Shown in pieces: positions 7,045-14,236 of a stretch of DNA of 64,000 bases (position 1 is the first letter of the stretch; every line of letters begins with the position of its first letter). A model generated the notes under the pieces. That model ran no database searches. It had not been told where the DNA came from and saw only the letters and a program-made list of their open reading frames with translations. The stretch comes from Actinomycetes bacterium (GTDB lineage: Bacteria; Actinomycetota; Actinomycetes; Mycobacteriales; Mycobacteriaceae), in NCBI GenBank assembly GCA_023404955.1, contig JAEXZY010000028.1, forward strand, positions 15,335 to 79,334, given 5' to 3'. Both the position numbers and the translations under genes were made by a program.

Positions 7045-8699
7045 CGGGACCGCCGAATCACGAAGGGCCCCAGCACAAGAATGTCGATCGGGGCGCTGCC
7101 GAAGCACTCCAGCGCGTCGACCGGACTGTCGACCATGGGCCGGCCCGCAGTGTTGAAGCTGGTGTTGACCAGCACCGGCACGCCGGTGCGCCGGGCGAAG
7201 TGCGCGATCGTGGCGTGCAGCAGCGGCAGGCTCTCGTCGACGGTCTGCACGCGAGCGGTCCCGTCGACGTGGGTGACGGCCGGGATGCGGTCGCGCCAGG
7301 CGTCGGCGACGTCGTGGACGAACAGCATGTAGGGGCTCGGCAGCGGCCCGCGGGTGAAGATCTCGCCGGCCCGGTCAGCCAGCACCATCGGTGCGACGGG
7401 CCGGAACTGCTCCCGGCCTTTGACGTCGTTGAGCCGCTCGAGGTTGTCGAGTCGGCGCGGATCGGCCAGCAGTGAGCGGCCGCCGAGGGCGCGGGGTCCG
7501 AATTCGGAGCGGCCCTGGAACCAGCCGACGAGCTGGTTGTCGGCCAGCGCGTCGCCGACGGTGCGGGCGAGATCGTCGGGTTGTTCGTAGCGCACCGCTG
7601 CGCGGTCGAGGATTTCCCGGATCTCCCCGTCGGACCAGTCCCGCCCCAGTTGTGCCGACGCCATCGGGGCGATCGGTTCGCCGTGGTCGGCGGCGAGAGC
7701 CAGGGCGGCACCCAGGGCCGTGCCCGAATCTCCCGCGGCGGGTTGCACCCAGATGTGGTCGAAGCCGCTCTCGGCGTGGAGACGGGTGTTGGCAACGCAA
7801 TTGAGCGCGACGCCGCCGGCGAGACACAGGCTGTCGGTGTCGACCCGCTCGCGCAGCCAGGACACCAGGTCGAGGAGCACCTCTTCGACCACCTGCTGCA
7901 CACTGCACGCGAGGTCCGCGTGCACGGGTTCCGGTGTCGCGAGCGCAGACGCCCCGGCACCAGTGCCCGCGACCCGCACCGGCGCGAAATCGGTCCAGGT
8001 GATCGGCTCGGTCCGGAAACCACCGTCGGGGCAGGCGTACACCCGCTCGCGCATCGCGTCGATGAACCGCGGCCTGCCGTAGGAGCCCATCGCCATCACC
8101 TTGTACTCGTCGCTGGATCGGGTGAAACCCAGATGCTCGGTGAGGCTTTCGTAGAGCAGGCCCAGTGAATGCGGCAGATCCTGGGTGGCCAGCACATCCA
8201 GTTTGTGGTCGCGGTAGACACCGGCGAGCATCGACGTGCGCTCACCGCGGCCGTCGACGACCAGCACCGCGCTGTCGGGACACGGCGACGCCAGCGCGGT
8301 GGATGCGGCGTGGGCCACGTGGTGGCGCACATGCCGCACGACGGCCGGGTCGAGCCCCGGCAGCGCGGTCGCCAGGAAGCGGGGTGCCCGCTGCGCGTAC
8401 AGCGTGCGCAGGTACTCCCAGTCGCGGTCCAGGCCGTCGGTCTGGCCCGTCTCGTCGGCCATCAGCGCCGGGTCGTAGGAGTAGCCGACCGTGTCCAGGT
8501 CGGCCGCCTCGATGCCGGCGTGCTCCAGGCACCAGCGGGCGGCAGCAACGGGCAGTTCCCAGGTCGAGAACGGGACGGCCTGCTTACCGTGCTTGCGGCG
8601 CGAGAACCGCTCCTCTTCCGCGGCGGCGACGATCTCGCCGTCGATCACCAGGGCGGCAGCCGGATCGTGGAACACCGCGTTGATTCCGAGGATTCGCAT
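7041..8699 (-). CDS. Carbamoyltransferase, NodU/CmcH/TobZ family
   Basis: A 552-residue carbamoyltransferase with the two expected domains: an N-terminal ASKHA-fold/Kae1-like domain (opening GINAVFHDPAAALVIDG, HHVAHAASTA metal-binding motif, LAGGVALNCVANTRL) and a C-terminal domain (GWFQGRSEFGPRALGGRSLLADP; VNTSFNTAGRPMV). The family makes carbamoyl-adenylate from carbamoyl phosphate and ATP and places the carbamoyl group on a hydroxyl of a sugar or antibiotic. Here the likely acceptor is a sugar of the cluster product. Two starts are possible. A GTG at 8714 overlaps the upstream stop, but the ATG at 8699 has AAGGAG six bases upstream and is preferred. Acceptor identity is not visible in the sequence. 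Confidence 0.88.
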   Translation of the reverse strand: MRILGINAVFHDPAAALVIDGEIVAAAEEERFSRRKHGKQAVPFSTWELPVAAARWCLEHAGIEAADLDTVGYSYDPALMADETGQTDGLDRDWEYLRTLYAQRAPRFLATALPGLDPAVVRHVRHHVAHAASTALASPCPDSAVLVVDGRGERTSMLAGVYRDHKLDVLATQDLPHSLGLLYESLTEHLGFTRSSDEYKVMAMGSYGRPRFIDAMRERVYACPDGGFRTEPITWTDFAPVRVAGTGAGASALATPEPVHADLACSVQQVVEEVLLDLVSWLRERVDTDSLCLAGGVALNCVANTRLHAESGFDHIWVQPAAGDSGTALGAALALAADHGEPIAPMASAQLGRDWSDGEIREILDRAAVRYEQPDDLARTVGDALADNQLVGWFQGRSEFGPRALGGRSLLADPRRLDNLERLNDVKGREQFRPVAPMVLADRAGEIFTRGPLPSPYMLFVHDVADAWRDRIPAVTHVDGTARVQTVDESLPLLHATIAHFARRTGVPVLVNTSFNTAGRPMVDSPVDALECFGSAPIDILVLGPFVIRRSR

Positions 8700-8710
8700 G
8701 TCTGGCTCCT
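8700..8710 (-). promoter_or_regulatory. Ribosome binding site deciding the carbamoyltransferase start
   Basis: On the minus strand the sequence just before the ATG at 8699 reads AAGGAG, then six bases, then ATG. This is a near-ideal Shine-Dalgarno and spacing. It argues for the ATG at 8699 rather than the GTG at 8714 that overlaps the upstream stop codon. Confidence 0.65.
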
Positions 8711-9733
8711 TCACCTGGCCTGTGCGGCGGGCATGTCGGTGGGACGGACCATGGAGGCTGGAACGGAGTTGCGGAACCAGTCGACGGTCCGCGTCAGTCC
8801 GTCCTGATAGCTGACGGCCGGCGCCCAGCCGAGCAGGTCTCGGGCGCTGCTGATGTCGGGGCAGCGGCGCTGCGGGTCGTCGGCGACCGCAGGCCCGTGG
8901 TGGATCGGTACGTCGGCGCCGGCCAGATCACGGATGATCTCGGCGATCCGCTGGACGGGCAGCTCGACGGGGTTACCGATGTTCACCGGCCCCGCAACCG
9001 AATGCCGGGCCAGCGCGATCAGACCGTCGATGGTGTCGTTGACGTAGCAGAGCGACCGTGTCTGCGAGCCGTCACCGGCCACGGTGATCGGCTGACCGGC
9101 CAGGGCCTGTTGACAGAACGTGGGTACCGCGCGTCCGTCGTCGAGGCGCATCCCCGGTCCGTAGGTGTTGAAGATCCGCGCCACCCCGATGTCGGTGCCG
9201 AGCTCACGGTGGTGGGCGAACGCCAGCGCTTCCGCGTAGCGCTTGGCTTCGTCGTAGACGCTGCGCGGCCCGATGGGGTTGACGTTGCCCCAATAGGTTT
9301 CGCGCTGCGGGTGCTCCAGCGGGTCGCCGTACACCTCGCTGGTCGACGCGAGGATCACCCGGGCGCCGCATCGGTGGGCGAGGTCGAGCACCGTCTGGGT
9401 ACCCAGCGCGCCCGTGCGCAGCGTCTGTAGCGGCAGACGCAGGTAGTCCGGCGGGGAGGCGGGACACGCCAGGTGGAAGATGACGTCGAACACGCCGTCC
9501 ACCACGGCATTCGGAAGAGCATCGGCCACGTCGTGCGCCACGAACCGAACGCCGGGAGGCCAGTCCGTCGTGCGCGGCGCACTGGTCGACAGGTTGTCCA
9601 GGCTCACCACCTCCGCACCGTCGGCGGCCAGTCGCGCACACAGGTGCCGCCCCAGGAAGCCTTCTCCCCCAGTGACCAGCACGCGCCGCGCGGGTGTTTG
9701 GGGATCGGCGCCGCGGGTAGCACCATCGGCCAT
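8711..9733 (-). CDS. NAD-dependent epimerase/dehydratase, UDP-glucuronate decarboxylase-like
   Basis: A 340-residue extended SDR. It has the NAD loop VLVTGGEGFLGRHL (18-31), DNLST after the second strand, HLACPASPPDY, ASTSEVYGDP and the long WGNVNPIGPRSVYDEAKRYAEAL block with active-site Tyr and Lys, then RIFNTYGPGMR and DGSQTRSLCYVNDTI. This exact run of motifs is typical of UDP-xylose synthase (UDP-glucuronate decarboxylase), so the likely reaction is UDP-glucuronate to UDP-xylose, pairing with the dehydrogenase at 1-922. A dTDP-glucose dehydratase or 4-epimerase is less likely. The ATG at 9733 shares a CATG palindrome with the start of the divergent GT2 gene. A second in-frame ATG at 9772 would lengthen it by 13 residues into that gene. 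Confidence 0.82.
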   Translation of the reverse strand: MADGATRGADPQTPARRVLVTGGEGFLGRHLCARLAADGAEVVSLDNLSTSAPRTTDWPPGVRFVAHDVADALPNAVVDGVFDVIFHLACPASPPDYLRLPLQTLRTGALGTQTVLDLAHRCGARVILASTSEVYGDPLEHPQRETYWGNVNPIGPRSVYDEAKRYAEALAFAHHRELGTDIGVARIFNTYGPGMRLDDGRAVPTFCQQALAGQPITVAGDGSQTRSLCYVNDTIDGLIALARHSVAGPVNIGNPVELPVQRIAEIIRDLAGADVPIHHGPAVADDPQRRCPDISSARDLLGWAPAVSYQDGLTRTVDWFRNSVPASMVRPTDMPAAQAR

Positions 9734-10619
9734 GGTTTCGCCGTCGCGAGGTGCCCGGACCTCGTTCGTCATCGCCAGTCGCAATCGATCCGCCGAACTG
9801 GCCGTCGTACTCCGTCGGCTTCTCGACACGACCGACTCTCCGATCATTCTGGTGGACAACGGCTCCGACGACGACTCGGTGCCGATGGCGCAACGCGTCG
9901 CGGAGGAGGCGGCGGGCCGGCTCTCGGTCATCGAACTCGGCGAGAACCTCGGTGCCGTCGGACGCAATGTCGGTGTAGCCGAATCGACGACGCCGTACGT
10001 CGCGTTCTGCGACGACGACTCCTGGTGGGATCCCGAGTCGATCAGCCGGGCGGAGTCACTGTTCGATGCATATCCCACGCTCGCGGTGCTGGCGGCCCGC
10101 ACGGTGGTGATGCCCGACGGGCGTGACGATCCGATCGTGGCCGACCTGGCGTCGAGTCCGCTCGGGCACGACCCGTCGCTGCCCGGACCGTCGATCCTGG
10201 GCTTCCTGGCCTGCTCGTCGATCGTGCGAGCGTCGGCGTTCGAGGCGGTCGGCGGATTCTCCCCGATCATCCATTTCCGCGGCGAAGAAACGTTGCTGGC
10301 CTGGGACCTCGCCGCCCACGGGTGGGACCTGTGCTTCTGCGATCGGCTCACCGCGTTCCACCAGCCCTCGACCCACCGCGGCACCACCGCGGCGCAGGAC
10401 GCCCGATCGATGCGCAACGCCGTGCTGACGACCTGGCTGCGCCGGCCACTGCGGCACTGTCTGCGCGCCGGTGCGGCGTTCGTGCGCGCCGCGGCCACGG
10501 ACCGCGCCCACGCCGCGGCACTCGGCGAGGCGATCAGGGTGCTTCCGGCGGTGCTGACCGCACGCCACCGGCTGCCGGAGGACACCGAACGGAGTCTGCG
10601 GGTGCTCGAACGCGGCTGA
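9732..10619 (+). CDS. Glycosyltransferase family 2, divergent within the cluster
   Basis: A 295-residue GT-A glycosyltransferase, the only plus-strand gene of the heptose cluster. The N-terminus reads SFVIASRNRSAELAVVLRRL, followed by IILVDNGSDDDS, a LGAVGRNVGV segment and FCDDDSWW (the DxD-type metal motif). Further on are VGGFSPIIHFRGEETLLAWDL and a C-terminal helical tail. It resembles actinobacterial enzymes annotated as GT2 family rhamnosyl or mannosyl transferases, but the sugar cannot be assigned. The ATG at 9732 sits head-to-head with the decarboxylase gene with no intergenic space, so any promoter must lie inside the neighbour. It converges on the GT4 gene with 7 bp between stops. 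Confidence 0.78.
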   Translation: MVSPSRGARTSFVIASRNRSAELAVVLRRLLDTTDSPIILVDNGSDDDSVPMAQRVAEEAAGRLSVIELGENLGAVGRNVGVAESTTPYVAFCDDDSWWDPESISRAESLFDAYPTLAVLAARTVVMPDGRDDPIVADLASSPLGHDPSLPGPSILGFLACSSIVRASAFEAVGGFSPIIHFRGEETLLAWDLAAHGWDLCFCDRLTAFHQPSTHRGTTAAQDARSMRNAVLTTWLRRPLRHCLRAGAAFVRAAATDRAHAAALGEAIRVLPAVLTARHRLPEDTERSLRVLERG

Positions 10620-10626
10620 GCGGTCA

Positions 10627-11829
10627 TCACGACACCCCTGCCAGCCGGTCGTACACCGCGGCGGTCTCCTCGGCCACGCGATCCCAGGAGTAGCGCTGCT
10701 CGACGCGGGCGCGTCCGTTGCGGCCGAGCGCCGCTCGCAACCGGGTGCCGGCGAGGATCGGATTGATCGCGTCGGCGCACCGTTGCGGATCGCGCGGCGG
10801 CACCAGCCGACCGGTGACGTCGTCGACGACGGTGTCGAGCATGCCGCCCACCGCGCTGGCCACCACCGGAACCCCGCACGCCATCGCTTCGAGCGGGACG
10901 ATGCCGAACGGTTCGTACCACGGCGTCGCAGCCACCACGTCTGCGGAGCGCAGCAGCATCGGCATCTCGTCGCGTGCGATCGCACCGTAGAGGTGCACCC
11001 GGTCGGCGACACCGCACTGCGCGGCAACGGAATTGAGTCTCTGCGCCTCGGCGTCGTGGTCCAGTTCGGACTTGTCCGGGCCGCCGACGATCACCAACTC
11101 TGCGGTCGGCATCTGCGGCATCGCGCGGATGACGGTCTCGAATCCCTTGCGCGGCACCAGGCGGCCCACCGAAACGATCCTTTGCGCGGTGCCGCGCGTG
11201 GCGGCCGGACCGACGTGGCTGAACTCGCGGGGATTGACCCCGCAGGGCACCACGGACATCGCGGCGGTGGGGCGGCCCAGCCGCTGCAGTTCGGCGACCT
11301 CGTCGGTGCATGTCGCGGCGACCCAGTCGACACTGCGCGCCAGGTCAGTCTCGAGGCGGATCCGGTCGTCGGGGCTGGTGTCGTCGCGGCCCTGATGACG
11401 CCGCTTGACCACGCCGAGCGCATGGAAGGTCTGCACCACCGGGATGCCGTGGCGGCGCGCCGCTCGCATCGTCGCCAGCCCCGACATCCAGAAGTGGGCG
11501 TGGGCGACATCGGGGCGCCACCGCGTCCACTCGTCGGCGAGAACCTCCCCGAACTCCGGCATGTACTGTGCGAGTTCGTCTTTCGGTATCCTCTTCGCAG
11601 GTCCGGCCGCAACGTGGACGACGGTGTAGCCGAACTCGGTGTGAACCCGGTCCAGCAGGTCGCCGTCGTCACGACGGGTGTACACCACCACGTCGTGACC
11701 ACGAGCTGCGAGTGCGGCGGACAATTCGGCGACGGCCACGTTCTGGCCGCCCGCGTCGACACCTCCCAGTGCAGCCAGCGGGCTGGCGTGTTCGGACACC
11801 ATCGCGATGCGGTGTCTGCGAGCGCTCAC
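10627..11829 (-). CDS. Glycosyltransferase family 4 (GT-B)
   Basis: A 400-residue GT-B enzyme similar in layout to MshA and sucrose-phosphate-synthase-type GT4 proteins. The N-terminus has the acceptor-side loop SPLAALGGVDAGGQNVAVAELSAAL. The C-terminal donor domain has VSVGRLVPRKGFETVIRA, a LVIVGGP segment, the E-x7-E motif in YEPFGIVPLEAMACG and the closing ASAVGGMLDTVVDDVTGRLVPP. A nucleotide-sugar-dependent retaining transferase is expected. The GTG at 11829 overlaps the upstream stop and has GGAGGT six bases upstream, which fixes the start. It closely resembles the GT at 12945-14099 in its C-terminus (RYSWDRVA versus RYCWDRVA), so the two are probable paralogues. Donor unknown. Confidence 0.82.
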   Translation of the reverse strand: MSARRHRIAMVSEHASPLAALGGVDAGGQNVAVAELSAALAARGHDVVVYTRRDDGDLLDRVHTEFGYTVVHVAAGPAKRIPKDELAQYMPEFGEVLADEWTRWRPDVAHAHFWMSGLATMRAARRHGIPVVQTFHALGVVKRRHQGRDDTSPDDRIRLETDLARSVDWVAATCTDEVAELQRLGRPTAAMSVVPCGVNPREFSHVGPAATRGTAQRIVSVGRLVPRKGFETVIRAMPQMPTAELVIVGGPDKSELDHDAEAQRLNSVAAQCGVADRVHLYGAIARDEMPMLLRSADVVAATPWYEPFGIVPLEAMACGVPVVASAVGGMLDTVVDDVTGRLVPPRDPQRCADAINPILAGTRLRAALGRNGRARVEQRYSWDRVAEETAAVYDRLAGVS

Positions 11830-12803
11830 GTGCACACCTCCTCGATCAGGCGGTCCCAATCGGCGTGGAAACGATCGAGTCCGTAGTGGGTCAGGGCATG
11901 CTCGCGGGCCGCTTTGCCGGCGAGCTCGGCAGCAGCGGGATCGGCGACGAAGCGGGCAAGCGCTTCGCCCAGCGCCGCACGGTCCGCGCTGACCACACCC
12001 GCGTCAGGTGGGACGGCCAGTGGGGCCATCGTCGCGGCGACGGCGACGACCGGCATGCCCGCGCACATCGCCTCGAGCAGCGAGAGTCCGAGCGACGTCC
12101 ACCGCGCGGTGTGCAGGTACACCCGGCGGCGTGCGACCTCGGTGAGGACAGCGGCACCGGAGATGTCCCCGTGTCCGGTCACCGCGCCGCTGCAGCGCGG
12201 ATCCGTGTTCAGCTCTTCGGTTTTCATGCCCCACACCTCGACCGGTGCGTATCGGCTCAACGGGGCCAGCAGGTCTGCGCCGACCGTGCGCCAGCGTCGG
12301 ATCGGTTCGTTGATCATCGTCGCCGCCGCGCCGATCTCGCCGGTGTACGACCTGCCCCGGTCGGCCACACCGTGTTCGATGACCCTGGTGCGGGTTGAGC
12401 CGTTGTCCCACATCATCTCGTTGAACGCGGTGACGTGCACGAGCATCAGATCGCCACGGTCGGCCATGGGATGCACACTGTCGACGGCCGCGGGCCGGGG
12501 CGCATTGTGCTCGACGAACACCGCCGGCATGTCGACGCCCGGCCGGCGGCCGAGATACCGCGCGGCCACCTCGAGATCGCGGGGCCGTTGCAGCACGACG
12601 AGATCGATGTCGGTGTCGTGCAGGTCCTCGAGCGGCACCTCACGTGCCCGCGGCCAGACGCGGCCGGCGAGCCCGCGTCCGTCGTCGTCGCGAGCGGCGT
12701 TGACCGGTATCAGATAGCGGTGCTGCCCCGCGACGAACGACTCCGTCCACGCACCGTGCACGTGCCAGATGAGCACGGTGCGTGATCCCTGAAGCGAAGG
12801 CAT
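11826..12803 (-). CDS. Glycosyltransferase, GT4-like
   Basis: About 325 residues from the ATG at 12803. The N-terminus, TVLIWHVHGAWTESFVAGQH, is typical of actinobacterial glycosyltransferases that act on a histidine-containing acceptor loop. VFVEHNAPRP follows. The C-terminal part has RVYLHTARWTSLGLSLLEAMCAGMPVVAVA, a donor-site motif of GT4 type, with one acidic residue retained (LLEAM). It probably transfers a sugar in the same pathway, being joined to the next GT gene by a GTGA overlap. An in-frame ATG at 12899 would add 32 residues of poor family character that cover the AT-richer leader, so 12803 is preferred, although its Shine-Dalgarno is weak. Confidence 0.72.
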   Translation of the reverse strand: MPSLQGSRTVLIWHVHGAWTESFVAGQHRYLIPVNAARDDDGRGLAGRVWPRAREVPLEDLHDTDIDLVVLQRPRDLEVAARYLGRRPGVDMPAVFVEHNAPRPAAVDSVHPMADRGDLMLVHVTAFNEMMWDNGSTRTRVIEHGVADRGRSYTGEIGAAATMINEPIRRWRTVGADLLAPLSRYAPVEVWGMKTEELNTDPRCSGAVTGHGDISGAAVLTEVARRRVYLHTARWTSLGLSLLEAMCAGMPVVAVAATMAPLAVPPDAGVVSADRAALGEALARFVADPAAAELAGKAAREHALTHYGLDRFHADWDRLIEEVCT

Positions 12804-12944
12804 GGGGCGCCAAATACCCTTGAGAGAATTCGCCAAACGGAAGTTCGGAGAAAACTTGAAATGCTCGTGAGCTGCGAAAATGCCGGGCACAGCAGGCATT
12901 TGGAGCGGCGGCGGAGTTCCACGCCGCTCCGTGCGGGCGTTTCG
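12804..12944 (-). promoter_or_regulatory. Intergenic leader between two glycosyltransferase genes
   Basis: This 141-bp gap is the longest inside the cluster and is noticeably richer in A and T than its surroundings, especially 12820-12880. It holds two hairpins at its upstream end (see the separate entry) and probably a promoter for the downstream genes, but I cannot point to a convincing -10/-35 pair. The most likely reading is a terminator or attenuator followed by internal re-initiation of transcription. Confidence 0.4.
12878..12930 (-). terminator. Tandem hairpins after the GT gene at 12945
   Basis: Read on the minus strand, GGAGCGGCG (12930-12922) pairs with CGCCGCTCC (12910-12902) around an 11-base loop. 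AAATGCC (12901-12895) then pairs with GGCATTT (12884-12878), and the second stem is followed by a short T-run. The pair begins 14 bp after the stop codon. It looks like a transcription terminator or attenuator splitting the glycosyltransferase operon. Stability has not been calculated. Confidence 0.45.
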
Positions 12945-14099
12945 TCAGGCGGATACCGCAGCCCGGCGGGCCGCCGCGGTCAACACCACTTCGGCGTCGA
13001 CGGCCACGCGATCCCAGCAGTACCGCGACCGGGCTCGGGCACGGCCGGCCAGCCCCATGCCCTGCCGTAGCACGTTCTGCGTGAGCACCGAGCGCAGGGC
13101 TCGGCTCAGAGACTGCGGATGCCCGGGCGGCACCAGCAGTCCGGTCACCTCGGAGATGACGGCGTCACGCGGTCCCCCGGTGTCGGTGGCCACCACAGGC
13201 GCGCCGCACGCCATCGCGATCAGCGACAGCCGGGAGTCTGGATCGTAGGGCGACGGGCACACGGCGACGTCGGCGGAGCCCACCCAGGCGGCGACATCGG
13301 AGTCGTCGACGGCCGTCACCACGCGTATCCGCTCGCCCACGCCCGCGCGCTGTGCATGGGTCAGCATCCGGTGCACGGCGGGGCCATCGGGTGCGCCGGC
13401 ACCGAGCACGATGACATCGGCCGACGGAACGGCCGGTAACGCCGCGATCAGGTGACCGACACCGCGTAGGTCCGCCAGATCGTCGACGAGCGCGACGATG
13501 CGATGTCGTGCGCTTGCGCGCTCCACCGGCGCTGCGGTGAAGGCGTCGACGTCGATACCGGAGGGCAGGACCGCCGCCCGTGCGCGGGGAGCGCCCAGCC
13601 GGACGATCTTCTGCATGTCGTCGGTGCACGCGGCCGTGACCATCGTGGCGTTGCGCGCCAGCAGCGATTCGATCTTGGTGGCCGCTTCCGATGAGCCCGG
13701 TGCAGTGCCACGGTCATCGGGCCCAGCGCCGGACACCCGGGTGAATGCCTGAACCGTTGCGACCGGGCGGCGGTTGGCCGCCAGCGCGGCTGCCATTCCG
13801 TAGGCCCAGCCGTGACAGAGCACCACGTCGGGTGAGTCTCCGGTGTACTCGTCCACCAGGAAGCGGCCCATCTCGCCGATCATCGGCATCAGCGCGTCTT
13901 GGTTTGCGGGCTCCGTTGTGGTGACCGGGACCCTGACGATGCGGAAGTCGGCGGCGGCTGCGGCATCGGTGCCCGCAGGCGAGGCGGTGATGAAACGAAC
14001 GTCGTGGTCGCGCCGCGAGAGTGCGGCGGCCAAGCTCTGTGCGTCATAGGACCCCGGCGCGCGTCGGAAGTTCGTGTCCGCGAGTAACGCCACCCTCAT
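12945..14099 (-). CDS. GT4-type glycosyltransferase paralogue with degenerate donor motif
   Basis: A 384-residue GT-B protein. The N-terminus is MRVALLADTNFRRAPGSYDAQ, with a Ser-Tyr-Asp acceptor loop where relatives have GGQN. The donor domain carries a VIVLGAG segment, AWVGSADVAVCPSPYDPDS and AMACGAPVVATDTGGPRDAV. Compared with the paralogue at 10627-11829, the E-x7-E motif (YEPFGIVPLEAMACG) has become YDPDSRLSLIAMACG: the first Glu is Asp and the second Glu is Ile. It may therefore use an altered donor or be non-catalytic. The ATG at 14099 is the first codon of the cluster as read, and an inverted repeat ends one base upstream of it. No good Shine-Dalgarno is visible because the repeat occupies that position. 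Confidence 0.76.
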   Translation of the reverse strand: MRVALLADTNFRRAPGSYDAQSLAAALSRRDHDVRFITASPAGTDAAAAADFRIVRVPVTTTEPANQDALMPMIGEMGRFLVDEYTGDSPDVVLCHGWAYGMAAALAANRRPVATVQAFTRVSGAGPDDRGTAPGSSEAATKIESLLARNATMVTAACTDDMQKIVRLGAPRARAAVLPSGIDVDAFTAAPVERASARHRIVALVDDLADLRGVGHLIAALPAVPSADVIVLGAGAPDGPAVHRMLTHAQRAGVGERIRVVTAVDDSDVAAWVGSADVAVCPSPYDPDSRLSLIAMACGAPVVATDTGGPRDAVISEVTGLLVPPGHPQSLSRALRSVLTQNVLRQGMGLAGRARARSRYCWDRVAVDAEVVLTAAARRAAVSA

Positions 14100-14120
14100 A
14101 CTTGTGGAGAGTCCACAAGT
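14100..14120. promoter_or_regulatory. Perfect 9+9 inverted repeat abutting the glycosyltransferase start
   Basis: ACTTGTGGA (14100-14108) and TCCACAAGT (14112-14120) are exact reverse complements separated by GAG. The element lies in the 137-bp divergent region between the glycosyltransferase cluster (start 14099) and the CheB-type gene (start 14237). It occupies the position where the ribosome binding site of the minus-strand gene should be. It can be a dimeric repressor operator or an RNA hairpin occluding the start. No regulator gene lies adjacent to it. Confidence 0.6.
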
Positions 14121-14236
14121 GCACGCAGCCAAACGCACAACCGCCGCACCCTTCGTTCGGTGGATCTTTCCCTTCGCCACATGGCTCGTCGGGCCCCGCC
14201 GGGGTTATCCGCAGCGTCGCGGGGTACGTGATTGCC

